From positions 1 to 46,629 of the IMG/VR virus record IMGVR_UViG_3300036859_000169: 46,629 bases of DNA, one strand, 5' to 3'. Below are positions 29,216-35,709 of the stretch, piece after piece. The notes beneath the pieces are model-generated. The model made no database searches and had not been told where the DNA came from. It was given only the letters and a program-made list of their open reading frames with translations. The translations under genes and the position numbers were made by a program. Each line of letters starts with the position of its first letter. Position 1 is the first letter of the stretch. The stretch comes from a virus.

Positions 29216-29458
29216 ATGGAGAAGTTCGGCGGAGAATGCGTCGGCGGCCCAATCGACGGGAAGCTTCTTGTGCATTGGGCGCGCACCAAGAAATTCTATC
29301 GGCCGATGGTCGATGCTTTGAGTTTGGATATCGACAACACGCCGGTCGAAGCGATCGAAATTGGCGAGTATCGGCTAAACGACTACGGCCATTGGCACTG
29401 GTGGCCGACCGAGGCAGGACGCGCGATGGACACACTGCACGGTGAAATGAAACTATAG
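29216..29458 (+). CDS. Phage protein with GGPxDG motif, 80 aa
   Basis: The N-terminal GGECVGGPIDGK motif is shared by many short phage proteins of unknown function; the rest is beta-rich and aromatic (YRLNDYGHWHWWPTEAG). ATG 29216 is chosen over GTG 29213. Last gene of the rightward operon; its CTATAG end resembles other gene junctions in this operon. Confidence 0.6.
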   Translation: MEKFGGECVGGPIDGKLLVHWARTKKFYRPMVDALSLDIDNTPVEAIEIGEYRLNDYGHWHWWPTEAGRAMDTLHGEMKL

Positions 29459-29479
29459 CTCATGCCTAATCTGTCGAAC

Positions 29480-29941
29480 TTACACGCTCGGCTTCGGCGC
29501 GAAGAAACACACCAGCACCCCCGTCGATGAAAAGCAGCCGTGATACTCGCCGTCGAACGGGATCATGACCCTAGCGTGCGGGATGAAATGCACCTCGTCG
29601 ATGAAATAGCCCTCAGATGTCGGCCGCACCCGGCTTTGATCAAGAGGCGCACAGTCGCGGTCTGAACAACAGTTAGCTGGGTACCAGGAATGCGCCTGCG
29701 CGGCCACGACGAGCGCGACGCCGAATAGGAACAGTATCCCGAGGATCGACCATCGAAACTTTCCGATCTGAATCAGGAACGTCCCGACGCCGATCAGGAA
29801 CCCGACAAGCCCGGCGAAGACGAGGACGGCCCACTTCACGCCATACGCCTGCATGAGGACCGCGTGCATCTCGTCAACTTTGGTCTCCATGGAGGACAGC
29901 TTCTGTTCCACCACGGCGATCCGCTCGTTAACGGGCCTCAT
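29480..29941 (-). CDS. Membrane protein: holin-like N-half fused to a Cys-rich exported domain
   Basis: Residues 1-33 are a short coiled coil (ERIAVVEQKLSSMETKVDEM), then two membrane spans (about 36-58 and 64-82; LVFAGLVGFLIGVGTFLIQI, then WSILGILFLFGVALVVAAQA). The exported remainder has HSWYPANCCSDRDCAPLDQS and a C-terminal GCFSSTGVLVCFFAP. Coiled-coil-plus-span proteins are holin/XhlA-like, and HSWY..CC proteins are usually separate rhizobial exported proteins, so this looks like a fusion. It ends the lysis block; probably part of host lysis, but unproven. A hairpin covers its ribosome site. Confidence 0.55.
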   Translation of the reverse strand: MRPVNERIAVVEQKLSSMETKVDEMHAVLMQAYGVKWAVLVFAGLVGFLIGVGTFLIQIGKFRWSILGILFLFGVALVVAAQAHSWYPANCCSDRDCAPLDQSRVRPTSEGYFIDEVHFIPHARVMIPFDGEYHGCFSSTGVLVCFFAPKPSV

Positions 29942-29943
29942 AG

Positions 29944-29971
29944 CCGCCCCCTATACGGTAGCAGGGGGCGG
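29944..29971 (-). promoter_or_regulatory. Hairpin covering the ribosome site of the 29941 gene
   Basis: A 9-bp GC stem (CCGCCCCCT / AGGGGGCGG on the minus strand, 10-base loop) ends two bases before the ATG at 29941. Its 3' arm contains the only Shine-Dalgarno-like sequence (AGGGGG). Folding would hide the ribosome site and could delay translation of this lysis-block membrane protein. Confidence 0.5.
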
Positions 29972-30091
29972 GGTGAAAACACCCAAGGTTTCTGTATATT
30001 AAGATTGCCGTCATGGGAGATCCTACGTCTCTCGTTTCGGAAGGGGCCATCGGCCGTTACCGCGTCCGGTGGTCCCGCTGTTGTTTACGCC
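29972..30091. other. Short gap in the lysis block
   Basis: No gene seen. A small hairpin (GGGTG AAAA CACCC, 29971-29984) lies next to the ribosome-site hairpin; an AT-rich stretch with TTAATATACA on the minus strand (29994-30005) could hold a weak promoter, but no good -35 box is at the right distance. Confidence 0.3.
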
Positions 30092-30277
30092 TCACTTTGG
30101 CAAGCACCGCTCCATGAGCTGATCGATATGATGCACATGGCGATCTGCCTGCTTCTGCACGCCGAGATAAACCATCAGCAGCACTGCGAGGTTGAGCGTG
30201 ATCACGACAGTTGGAACGGGCGATGCCTTGAGCCCTTCGACGATCGATGTAGCGATCGTGTTGACCGTCTCGCTCAC
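30092..30277 (-). CDS. Single-span membrane protein, 61 aa (holin-like size)
   Basis: GTG start at 30277 overlaps the previous stop as GTGA, with CGGAG six bases upstream; this is preferred to an internal ATG of the other gene. Residues 20-40 are a span (VPTVVITLNLAVLLMVYLGV), then a charged C terminus (HHIDQLMERCL). Its place in the lysis block makes a holin or holin-regulator possible. Confidence 0.5.
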   Translation of the reverse strand: MSETVNTIATSIVEGLKASPVPTVVITLNLAVLLMVYLGVQKQADRHVHHIDQLMERCLPK

Positions 30278-30528
30278 GACTTGCTCCGACACTGGTAGCG
30301 GTTGCGAGAGACGCATGCGCGCGTGAAGAACTTGGTCCGGTGCGTACCGCCGCACTGCGTCGTGATGCGCTGCATGCACGCGGCATAGGCCGTCAACTGG
30401 ACAGCCACCGGCGGCAATTGCTCGACTTGCACAGGTTCGCGCTTCGGCGCCAGTTGTGGCACCCGCAATTCGGTCGCTGACGCAATACCAGCACACAGAA
30501 CAAATGCGAGAATGGCGACGATCTTCAT
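30274..30528 (-). CDS. Small exported Cys-rich protein, 84 aa
   Basis: A typical signal peptide (MKIVAILAFVLCAGIASA, cleavage after ASA) is followed by a proline-rich linker and four cysteines (CMQRITTQC, ACVSRNRYQC), probably forming disulphides in the periplasm. It is embedded in the lysis block by ATGA overlap upstream. No known family; outer spanin is unlikely because no lipobox is visible. Confidence 0.5.
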   Translation of the reverse strand: MKIVAILAFVLCAGIASATELRVPQLAPKREPVQVEQLPPVAVQLTAYAACMQRITTQCGGTHRTKFFTRACVSRNRYQCRSKS

Positions 30529-30740
30529 GTCGATTTCTCCTCAGACTCTTTGATGGCTTTGAGTGCGCTCTGTCGCACCAAGTTCAAATTCTGCAGCCCC
30601 TTGACAAACGCAACTATGGGCCTTTCTACGCGTCCGTGGTTCGTTGTCGTCTCACTTCGCAAGACCTCAAACAACTTTCGCACGCCGTCGCTGTAGGCGT
30701 GATCAACCGCGATGATCGCTAGTGTCCAGGGCTCGATCAT
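30525..30740 (-). CDS. Small helical protein, 71 aa
   Basis: ATG at 30740 overlaps the previous stop (ATGA). MIEPWTLAIIAVDHAYSDGV is moderately hydrophobic at the start, followed by an amphipathic, charged helix (NLNLVRQSALKAIKESEEKS). It may associate with the membrane. Lysis-block context only; function unknown. Confidence 0.5.
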   Translation of the reverse strand: MIEPWTLAIIAVDHAYSDGVRKLFEVLRSETTTNHGRVERPIVAFVKGLQNLNLVRQSALKAIKESEEKST

Positions 30741-31108
30741 TGGTAGCCGCACGCTTGTTCGGCATTGGCGATTGCCGCTTCGGTCTTTCCGCGTCGTCGG
30801 GCTTCCTGCCGCACGCCCTCCTTGCCTATGGAGGCGATGCCCCAATCAATGCCACTACAGTACGCTGGGCGTTCGGCAATCTTCAGCGGCGGCTTCTGTT
30901 TTGGCTTCGGTTTTGGCTTCTCGAGTGCCGCCGGCTTCGGCTTTGGAAGCGGCGGCTCGACTTCCACGCGTTTGGTCTTTTGCACGGTCTGCGCGGGCGG
31001 ACGCGGACCCTCAACGATATTTTGAATTGAGGCTATCGGATTGAAGCCCGTAGCGATGGCGGTCACCGCCAATACCGAGACGCCAGCTATCAGCCCAAAT
31101 GCGTTCAT
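30737..31108 (-). CDS. Anchored proline/lysine-rich periplasmic protein, 123 aa
   Basis: An N-terminal span or uncleaved signal (FGLIAGVSVLAVTAIATGF), then a long Pro/Lys-rich spacer (PPLPKPKPAALEKPKPKPKQ, residues 52-75) that would reach across the periplasm, then a C-terminal domain with YCSGIDWGIASIGKEG. The architecture is reminiscent of TonB-like or spanin-like spacers. Directly after the endolysin gene (ATGA), so a role in envelope disruption is plausible but inferred. Confidence 0.5.
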   Translation of the reverse strand: MNAFGLIAGVSVLAVTAIATGFNPIASIQNIVEGPRPPAQTVQKTKRVEVEPPLPKPKPAALEKPKPKPKQKPPLKIAERPAYCSGIDWGIASIGKEGVRQEARRRGKTEAAIANAEQACGYQ

Positions 31109-32178
31109 GACTGCTTGTTTCGATTGAGGAAGCGGCTAACGAGACCAGCGAGCCCTGAAGCGAAGATGCCCCCAAGGCCCGCCGCCGTCGTGGTTGCGGT
31201 AGGTGTGGCGGCTGGCCCCGTCGCCGGACCGAGGATGTTGAGCGCCTGTAACGCGAGCATGCCCACCGTTCCCCAGATGCCGCCCTGCACACCGAGCATC
31301 GGCAATGCCTTCGTGACGATCGGCAAGGCCAAGCTCAAGATCCCGCCCAATGACGATGGCGCCGCCGCGGCGGCCGGGGCGATGTCGGTCGGTGGCGCCG
31401 GCAACGCGATGGGTGCCTGGCCGGTCTGGCGCTTCTCCATCATGTCGGCGAACTTGATGAAGCCTTCCGCGATTCTCTCGATCTTCGCCCAATCGAATTG
31501 GATGTTGACCTGCGGCTGAGCGGCTGGGGTGTCAGACATATCAGGCTCCGGAGTGCTCGGCGGCTCAACGCCCATGGGAGTCTCACGCACGAAGATCACA
31601 CTCGGGTCGAGCTTGGCGATCATCGCCAAAATCGGCGCGCAGCCCGGTTGCGCATCCATTGTGTTCGGATCGAAGACGTGATCGGCAATGTACTTGCCTG
31701 GGCGCTGCTGGTTTGTGCCGCCCCAGATGTATGGCGACGGCATCGGAGGATATTTGATCCCCGTCCGCCTATCCGTTGGACCTTGCGCGTATCCGAGGCC
31801 ATTCAACCGCTCGAGGTGCCACAACTGTTTTTCCAGGCGCCAGTCGATGACCTGTGTCAGGCCGTCATGGTTCATCGTCCAGATCGCGCTTTCCTCGAAC
31901 GAGCTGAATGGCCCACTAATCGGCTCGTTCGTCGAACGCTGATTCCACGGATCGCCCTGCGCCAGCGACTTCGAAAAGTCGTTGTCGCTCTCGCGCATGT
32001 GCATGACGGCAAAAATCTGCCATGGGATCCCGGTCTGGTTTGCCAGCGGCACATACCGAGGCTTCAAGTCTATGAATTTCAGCGCGAGCTTTCTAAACGT
32101 CTCGTCGCGCGACGGGTTGATGATCATCGCGTCCCACTGACGCGCGTATTCTGGCCACTTCGATCCGTAGGAGGTCAT
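31105..32178 (-). CDS. Endolysin, lysozyme-family, with C-terminal hydrophobic domain
   Basis: Residues 1-200 form a peptidoglycan hydrolase domain of a type common in rhizobial phages: WQIFAVMHMRESDNDFSKSL with the probable catalytic Glu 63, AQGDPWNQRS, then YELERLNG-like LWHLERLNGLGYAQG and SPYIWGGTNQQRPGKYIADH. A Pro-rich linker follows (205-225, 260-285). The C-terminal 80 residues are unusual: hydrophobic, Gly/Ala-rich stretches (LSLALPIVTKALPMLGV and GTVGMLALQALNIL) that could span membranes. ATG 32178 chosen over the GTG at 32190. Confidence 0.75.
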   Translation of the reverse strand: MTSYGSKWPEYARQWDAMIINPSRDETFRKLALKFIDLKPRYVPLANQTGIPWQIFAVMHMRESDNDFSKSLAQGDPWNQRSTNEPISGPFSSFEESAIWTMNHDGLTQVIDWRLEKQLWHLERLNGLGYAQGPTDRRTGIKYPPMPSPYIWGGTNQQRPGKYIADHVFDPNTMDAQPGCAPILAMIAKLDPSVIFVRETPMGVEPPSTPEPDMSDTPAAQPQVNIQFDWAKIERIAEGFIKFADMMEKRQTGQAPIALPAPPTDIAPAAAAAPSSLGGILSLALPIVTKALPMLGVQGGIWGTVGMLALQALNILGPATGPAATPTATTTAAGLGGIFASGLAGLVSRFLNRNKQS

Positions 32179-32291
32179 GGGGTCACCCACACGCTGGCGA
32201 GGGCGATCGCGGTGGCACGAGCGCAGGCGCGGTAGAGCCCCAGAATGAAGACGACGCCGAGGATCAGGCCGAGGATCTGCAGGGGCTCCAT
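32175..32291 (-). CDS. Single-span membrane peptide, 38 aa
   Basis: A short frame between holin-like and endolysin genes: residues 5-35 are hydrophobic (LQILGLILGVVFILGLYRAC and TAIALASVWV). Its start follows the previous stop by one base (TGA G ATG) and its stop overlaps the endolysin ATG, so it fits exactly in the operon. Possibly a second holin or regulator of lysis timing. Confidence 0.5.
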   Translation of the reverse strand: MEPLQILGLILGVVFILGLYRACARATAIALASVWVTP

Positions 32292-32292
32292 C

Positions 32293-32556
32293 TCAAGACA
32301 CCACGGCCGGGGCCTCTTTCAAGACCTCCGGCTCGACCGTCTGCTCGACGACCTTCTTGATTTCGGCCGGCGTGGTCTTCTTGCGCTCGCGCAGCACGAC
32401 GCCAGCGAGGCCGCCGGCGCTCATGCCCACGCCCATGATCGCCTGCCAATATTCGGGGGCGATGACGACACCGAGTCCGGTTAACATCGTGCCGAGCGAT
32501 ACCCAAGTCGATGGTTCCTGGAGCCGGGCGACGGCGTATTCGAGAATGTTGTCCAT
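32293..32556 (-). CDS. Putative holin, 87 aa
   Basis: Residues 12-60 include two hydrophobic segments (TWVSLGTMLTGLGVVIAP and IMGVGMSAGGLAGVVLRE) and a conserved EPSTWVSLGTMLTGLGVVIA pattern known from phage holin-like proteins beside endolysins; a charged cytoplasmic tail follows (KKTTPAEIKKVVEQTVEPEV). It would make membrane holes that release the endolysin. Start ATG 32556 has no good Shine-Dalgarno sequence but matches the leaderless late promoter geometry. It heads the lysis unit. Confidence 0.65.
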   Translation of the reverse strand: MDNILEYAVARLQEPSTWVSLGTMLTGLGVVIAPEYWQAIMGVGMSAGGLAGVVLRERKKTTPAEIKKVVEQTVEPEVLKEAPAVVS

Positions 32557-32597
32557 GCTCGGCAGGATGGCGCGGTGCCCGGTTGTCGCAACGCACC
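32556..32597 (-). promoter_or_regulatory. Late promoter module, copy 5 (lysis genes)
   Basis: GGTGCGTTGCGAC starts at 32597; CCATCCTGCC follows at the 14-nt spacing. With TTGCGA as -35 and ATCCTG (32568-32563) as -10, the start point falls exactly on the A of the holin ATG at 32556. Confidence 0.6.
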
Positions 32598-32606
32598 GCT
32601 GCCCTA

Positions 32607-32643
32607 ATGACACCGGGGGTTGAATCCGCCTATAGTTGTGGGG
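32607..32643 (+). promoter_or_regulatory. Plus-strand promoter of the 32643 moron-like gene
   Basis: -35 ATGACA (32607-32612), 18-base spacer, -10 TATAGT (32631-32636), expected start 32643, which is the G of the GTG start codon. Divergent from the late promoter of the lysis genes, 10 bases away. Confidence 0.55.
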
Positions 32644-32792
32644 TGGATCAGCTCAATTTTGAGAAACGCTATCTCAGGACGGCCGCGCCGAAGCTCTCAT
32701 TCTGGGCGCGCATCGCGCTTTGGTGGCGCCGGCGGCGATCCCAGCAGGCAATCCAGCATCCGAGCGAAATGACGGGGCGGTGCCTACCCTAG
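32643..32792 (+). CDS. Small basic moron-like gene, 49 aa
   Basis: A plus-strand gene between minus-strand lysis and tail genes, with its own promoter and a predicted leaderless GTG start. The protein is basic and helical (VDQLNFEKRYLRTAAPKLSF, WARIALWWRRRRSQQ). Its TAG stop shares the CTAG palindrome with the stop of the opposing gene. It could be expressed from the prophage when late genes are silent. Function unknown. Confidence 0.45.
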   Translation: MDQLNFEKRYLRTAAPKLSFWARIALWWRRRRSQQAIQHPSEMTGRCLP

Positions 32793-33031
32793 TCCTTCTT
32801 TTCTTTGGCGTGCTCCGCGACCTTGGCCCGGGCGGCGCGCATCTGCGCCTCACGCTGCACGTTCTGCAGGATAATCTGCACCTGCTGATGCGCCGGTAGC
32901 GGCATAGAAATGCCGGCGAGCGCTTCAGTCATCTGCCGCCAGAGCTCGGCGTCGGGCGCGGTGTACTCCTGCGCGATGGCGCCCGCGTTGCCGAACAGGA
33001 GAAGCAGGCCCCCGCAGACTAATCTGATCAT
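32789..33031 (-). CDS. Small exported protein, 80 aa
   Basis: Signal peptide (LVCGGLLLLFGNAGAIAQ) then a charged helix (QQVQIILQNVQREAQMRAAR) and a lysine-rich end. Because it lies between fibre genes and lysis genes, it may be an outer component of the lysis apparatus or a virion accessory. It lacks a lipobox and is not a typical Rz1. Unknown. Confidence 0.5.
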   Translation of the reverse strand: MIRLVCGGLLLLFGNAGAIAQEYTAPDAELWRQMTEALAGISMPLPAHQQVQIILQNVQREAQMRAARAKVAEHAKEKKD

Positions 33032-33034
33032 TTT

Positions 33035-34138
33035 TTAGTTCCAGTTGCCGACGTTGAGCACCGTGTTGGTGCCGATGGGATACATGCGAAAGTAGCTGTT
33101 CGCCAAGATCGCCGGCGCGCCGCCGGGCGCAGCAGAATACTGAAACTGCGGGATGAAGGTGCCGGCTCCGTTGATGCGGACGATTCCCCGGATGTGCCAG
33201 AAAGAAACCTGATCGGCGTTTGTCGAGGCAAGATCGACGATCGTCGATGCGGTCGCGGCATTCCAGTGGCCGAGCCTCAAGTTGCCGAAGTTTCCAACAG
33301 GATTAGACGTGTCCGCGAACGCCGTATAGGACACGTAGTCGATGCTGGTAATGGTCGCCGTGCCCCCGAACAGGTTCGCAATTGTGTGCGAGGTCGTTCC
33401 CGCCGCCTTGTCGAGAATGAGGGTCCCTTCGAAGAAGTAGGACGTCGAGGCCGGCAACGTGATCTGCGTGGCGCCTCCACCGGGAAACCAGGTCTGTGCC
33501 GAGGCGGTATCGGCGCCGGTCTGATTTGCGCTGAGGCTGAGGAAGTGCACCGACGGCGACACACCGCGATTAGACGCGTTGGGCGTCGTATAGAAGACGT
33601 TCGTCAGGTACTCCTGGGCGCCGGCAGCCGGGGTCGTGAGCAGCGAGCCGCTGGCAAAGGTCAAAGGTGCAACGGCGGTCGTTCCAGCCGTCAGCAAAAG
33701 CCCCGTGATGGTTTTGTTGGTGAAGACCTCCGTCCCCGCCAACGTCGCCAGCGTTCCGGTCGTCGGCAGCGTGACGTTCGTCGAGCCGGTGGCGGTCAAC
33801 GTGATCGCTTGGCCACCAGCGTTCGTTAAATCGCCGGACAGAAACAATGTCCGGTTGCCATTGGCCGTATTGAACGTCAGCGTGCGGTTCGCCGCCATTG
33901 TGGCGTCGTTAGAAGCCAGCAACAGATTGAACGCGGCCGCCGTGTTGTCCACGCTGAGCGCCGTAAGGGCCGTGGCTGTGCCGCCGACGATGTTCGGCGC
34001 CGTGAGCGTGGACGAACACACCATCTGTGTGCCGTTGAACTGCGCGATGGTGGCGTTCGCGCACTGCGCAGAAGCGGCAGCGGGCGCAAGCACGAGCGCA
34101 AATGCGAGGGCGCAGAAGACGGATCGAGCTGCCTTCAT
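33035..34138 (-). CDS. Tail fibre-type protein with signal peptide, 367 aa
   Basis: The mature part contains TGTLATLAGTEVFTNKTITG (about 116-135), a hallmark of phage tail fibre and receptor-binding proteins; the rest is beta-rich with Thr/Asn/Gly repeats and a C-terminal jelly-roll-like region. It starts with a textbook signal peptide (MKAARSVFCALAFALVLAP, AAASAQ). A signal on a virion protein is unusual (see findings). The ATG follows the previous stop by one base. Confidence 0.65.
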   Translation of the reverse strand: MKAARSVFCALAFALVLAPAAASAQCANATIAQFNGTQMVCSSTLTAPNIVGGTATALTALSVDNTAAAFNLLLASNDATMAANRTLTFNTANGNRTLFLSGDLTNAGGQAITLTATGSTNVTLPTTGTLATLAGTEVFTNKTITGLLLTAGTTAVAPLTFASGSLLTTPAAGAQEYLTNVFYTTPNASNRGVSPSVHFLSLSANQTGADTASAQTWFPGGGATQITLPASTSYFFEGTLILDKAAGTTSHTIANLFGGTATITSIDYVSYTAFADTSNPVGNFGNLRLGHWNAATASTIVDLASTNADQVSFWHIRGIVRINGAGTFIPQFQYSAAPGGAPAILANSYFRMYPIGTNTVLNVGNWN

Positions 34139-34139
34139 G

Positions 34140-35330
34140 TCAAAATTCCGTGTTTGCAACCAGCGTGCAATTGGTGACGCTGCCAGACGTCGCCGTTCCA
34201 GCGACCGTCCGCAGCCAACCAGTGACGCGATAGAAGCCTGGTGGGACGGCGGGGAATGGAAGCTCTGCGACGACGGCCAATGCGACGTTGCCGGAGATGT
34301 CATAGATATCCTGGAAATAATCCGGCGCGGTCGCGCTGTTCTGATAGGAGAGACCAAAGTCGATCTTATTGAGCGCAGCGCTTCCCACTACTCCGCAAGC
34401 CGCGCGCACCGACGGCATTGCATCCGCCCAGATCAGAAAATCAAGCGTGCCGGTGAGCTTCACCCAAGTATTCAACAGCCCGCCTGTATTTCCGAGCGCG
34501 GAATTAGTCAGGTCCACCCGCCCCCGATTATACCAAGAGACGCATAGCTCATTATTGGCGCTACCCTGAATGGTGCCGTTGTGCTTGACGCATTGCCCGA
34601 TCAGCGGCGTGTTGGTGTAGCCGGACAGAATATTGAAGCCGACCGTGCTGTCCACGGAGTAGCCCGTCGTCGTGGCAACAAACTTGCCGATCGTGCAGTC
34701 AGCATCGAAGAACTGGAAGCCTATGTAGTGCGGTGTGTCCGCGGCAAAGGACTGATTCGCCACGTTGTTGATGGTGATGTTGTCCGAGCGCCCCGCCACC
34801 GCGCCGTAGACGAGCCCACCCGACGTGTAATTATTGACGAACACCGAGCCCACCAGATCGAACTGCGTGGAGTTGATGACGGTGATCTGCCATACTTCAT
34901 TGGCTTCGACCGTGCCGCCGACCTGTGTGATCCAAACGAACTGGCCAGTGGCGAGCGGGCGCGTCGTCGCGGCGTGCGAGATGCGGATCACCCCGCCCGC
35001 GTTGCCTGCGCTCGTGATGGCCACCGTCTCCGGTATCAGGAAGGTCTTGTATGCGCCCGTGGCCGTGCAGTAGCCGCGGAAGGCGTTGCCGTTGTAGGCG
35101 ATCAGGCCCATCCCCGTCGTAGTGCCGAGATTGATGAACTCGACCGTGCCGTGGGTAGTCGGCGCCGCACCGATTCCGAGCTGCACCCCCAGCGTCGCGA
35201 ACGGGATGGCCTGCGACGGGCCGGCGTTGGGGGGCATGCGCCCGACCACGGTGCCCGGGGGCAGTGTCTGCTGGGCGAGGACAGGGCCGGCAAACGCCAG
35301 CGCCGCCAGGAGGGCAAGGATGCGTTTCAT
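34140..35330 (-). CDS. Fibre-type protein with signal peptide, 396 aa
   Basis: Starts with a signal peptide (MKRILALLAALAFAGPVLAQ) and then TLPPGTVVGRMPPNAGPSQA, a pattern used at the start of fibre proteins in rhizobial phages. The rest is beta-rich (many N-G, S-A and T repeats) and ends with a carbohydrate-binding-like fold segment (PAVPPGFYRVTGWLRTVAG). It probably forms part of the adsorption apparatus. Predicted leaderless from a late promoter. Alternatively it is an exported prophage surface protein. Confidence 0.6.
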   Translation of the reverse strand: MKRILALLAALAFAGPVLAQQTLPPGTVVGRMPPNAGPSQAIPFATLGVQLGIGAAPTTHGTVEFINLGTTTGMGLIAYNGNAFRGYCTATGAYKTFLIPETVAITSAGNAGGVIRISHAATTRPLATGQFVWITQVGGTVEANEVWQITVINSTQFDLVGSVFVNNYTSGGLVYGAVAGRSDNITINNVANQSFAADTPHYIGFQFFDADCTIGKFVATTTGYSVDSTVGFNILSGYTNTPLIGQCVKHNGTIQGSANNELCVSWYNRGRVDLTNSALGNTGGLLNTWVKLTGTLDFLIWADAMPSVRAACGVVGSAALNKIDFGLSYQNSATAPDYFQDIYDISGNVALAVVAELPFPAVPPGFYRVTGWLRTVAGTATSGSVTNCTLVANTEF

Positions 35331-35372
35331 GGACCGGAAGAATGGCGGGCGGGGCCTGTGCCGCAACGCACC
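35330..35372 (-). promoter_or_regulatory. Late promoter module, copy 6 (fibre genes)
   Basis: GGTGCGTTGCGGC starts at 35372, six bases after the previous stop; CCATTCTTCC follows at the same spacing. -10 ATTCTT (35343-35338) predicts a start at 35331, one base before the ATG at 35330. Confidence 0.6.
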
Positions 35373-35377
35373 CCCCG

Positions 35378-35650
35378 TTAAGGAGCGGGCTCTCCCGGTG
35401 GTCCTTGAGGGCCGGGCTCGCCCTGTGGCCCCTCCGGCCCTTGTGGCCCTTGTGGCCCGGGCTCTCCTTGAATGCCTTGCGGTCCTGCCGGTCCGACTAC
35501 CGGCTGCACTGGCACGTTCCAGAAGGCGCACCAATCGATCGCATCAACCGATGGCCAGCGCGGTATGCCGCCGGGCAGAACGCGCCGACAAGTGCCATCA
35601 ATGTAGAAATCGCAATTGGCGCAGCTCTGACCGTCGGGAGGAGATCGCAT
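35378..35650 (-). CDS. Collagen-like phage protein with Cys motif, 90 aa
   Basis: Residues 9-42 carry [14 protein letters not shown] and DWCAFW, a CxxC..C..WC motif found in many phage proteins; residues 49-88 are Gly-Pro-Gln/Glu triplets ([19 protein letters not shown]) like collagen, which trimerise in phage fibres. It is probably a fibre or a fibre-linker. The ATG at 35650 lacks a Shine-Dalgarno sequence and lies one base from the predicted transcription start. Confidence 0.7.
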   Translation of the reverse strand: MRSPPDGQSCANCDFYIDGTCRRVLPGGIPRWPSVDAIDWCAFWNVPVQPVVGPAGPQGIQGEPGPQGPQGPEGPQGEPGPQGPPGEPAP

Positions 35651-35690
35651 GGTCGCAAGATGGCGGGCGGACGGGTGACCGCAACGCACC
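35650..35690 (-). promoter_or_regulatory. Late promoter module, copy 7 (collagen-like gene)
   Basis: GGTGCGTTGCGGT starts at 35690; CCATCTTGCG follows after 14 bases. The -10 candidate ATCTTG is at 35661-35656, giving a start at 35649, one base from the start codon at 35650. Divergent from the plus-strand promoter of the gene at 35709. Confidence 0.6.
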
Positions 35691-35709
35691 TTCTGCTATG
35701 CTGGCGCCA
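35675..35709 (+). promoter_or_regulatory. Plus-strand promoter of the 35709 moron-like gene
   Basis: -10 TATGCT (35697-35702) predicts a start at 35709, the A of the ATG. The -35 candidate is GTGACC (35675-35680), spacer 16. It overlaps the late promoter module of the opposite strand, so the two could interfere. Confidence 0.45.
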
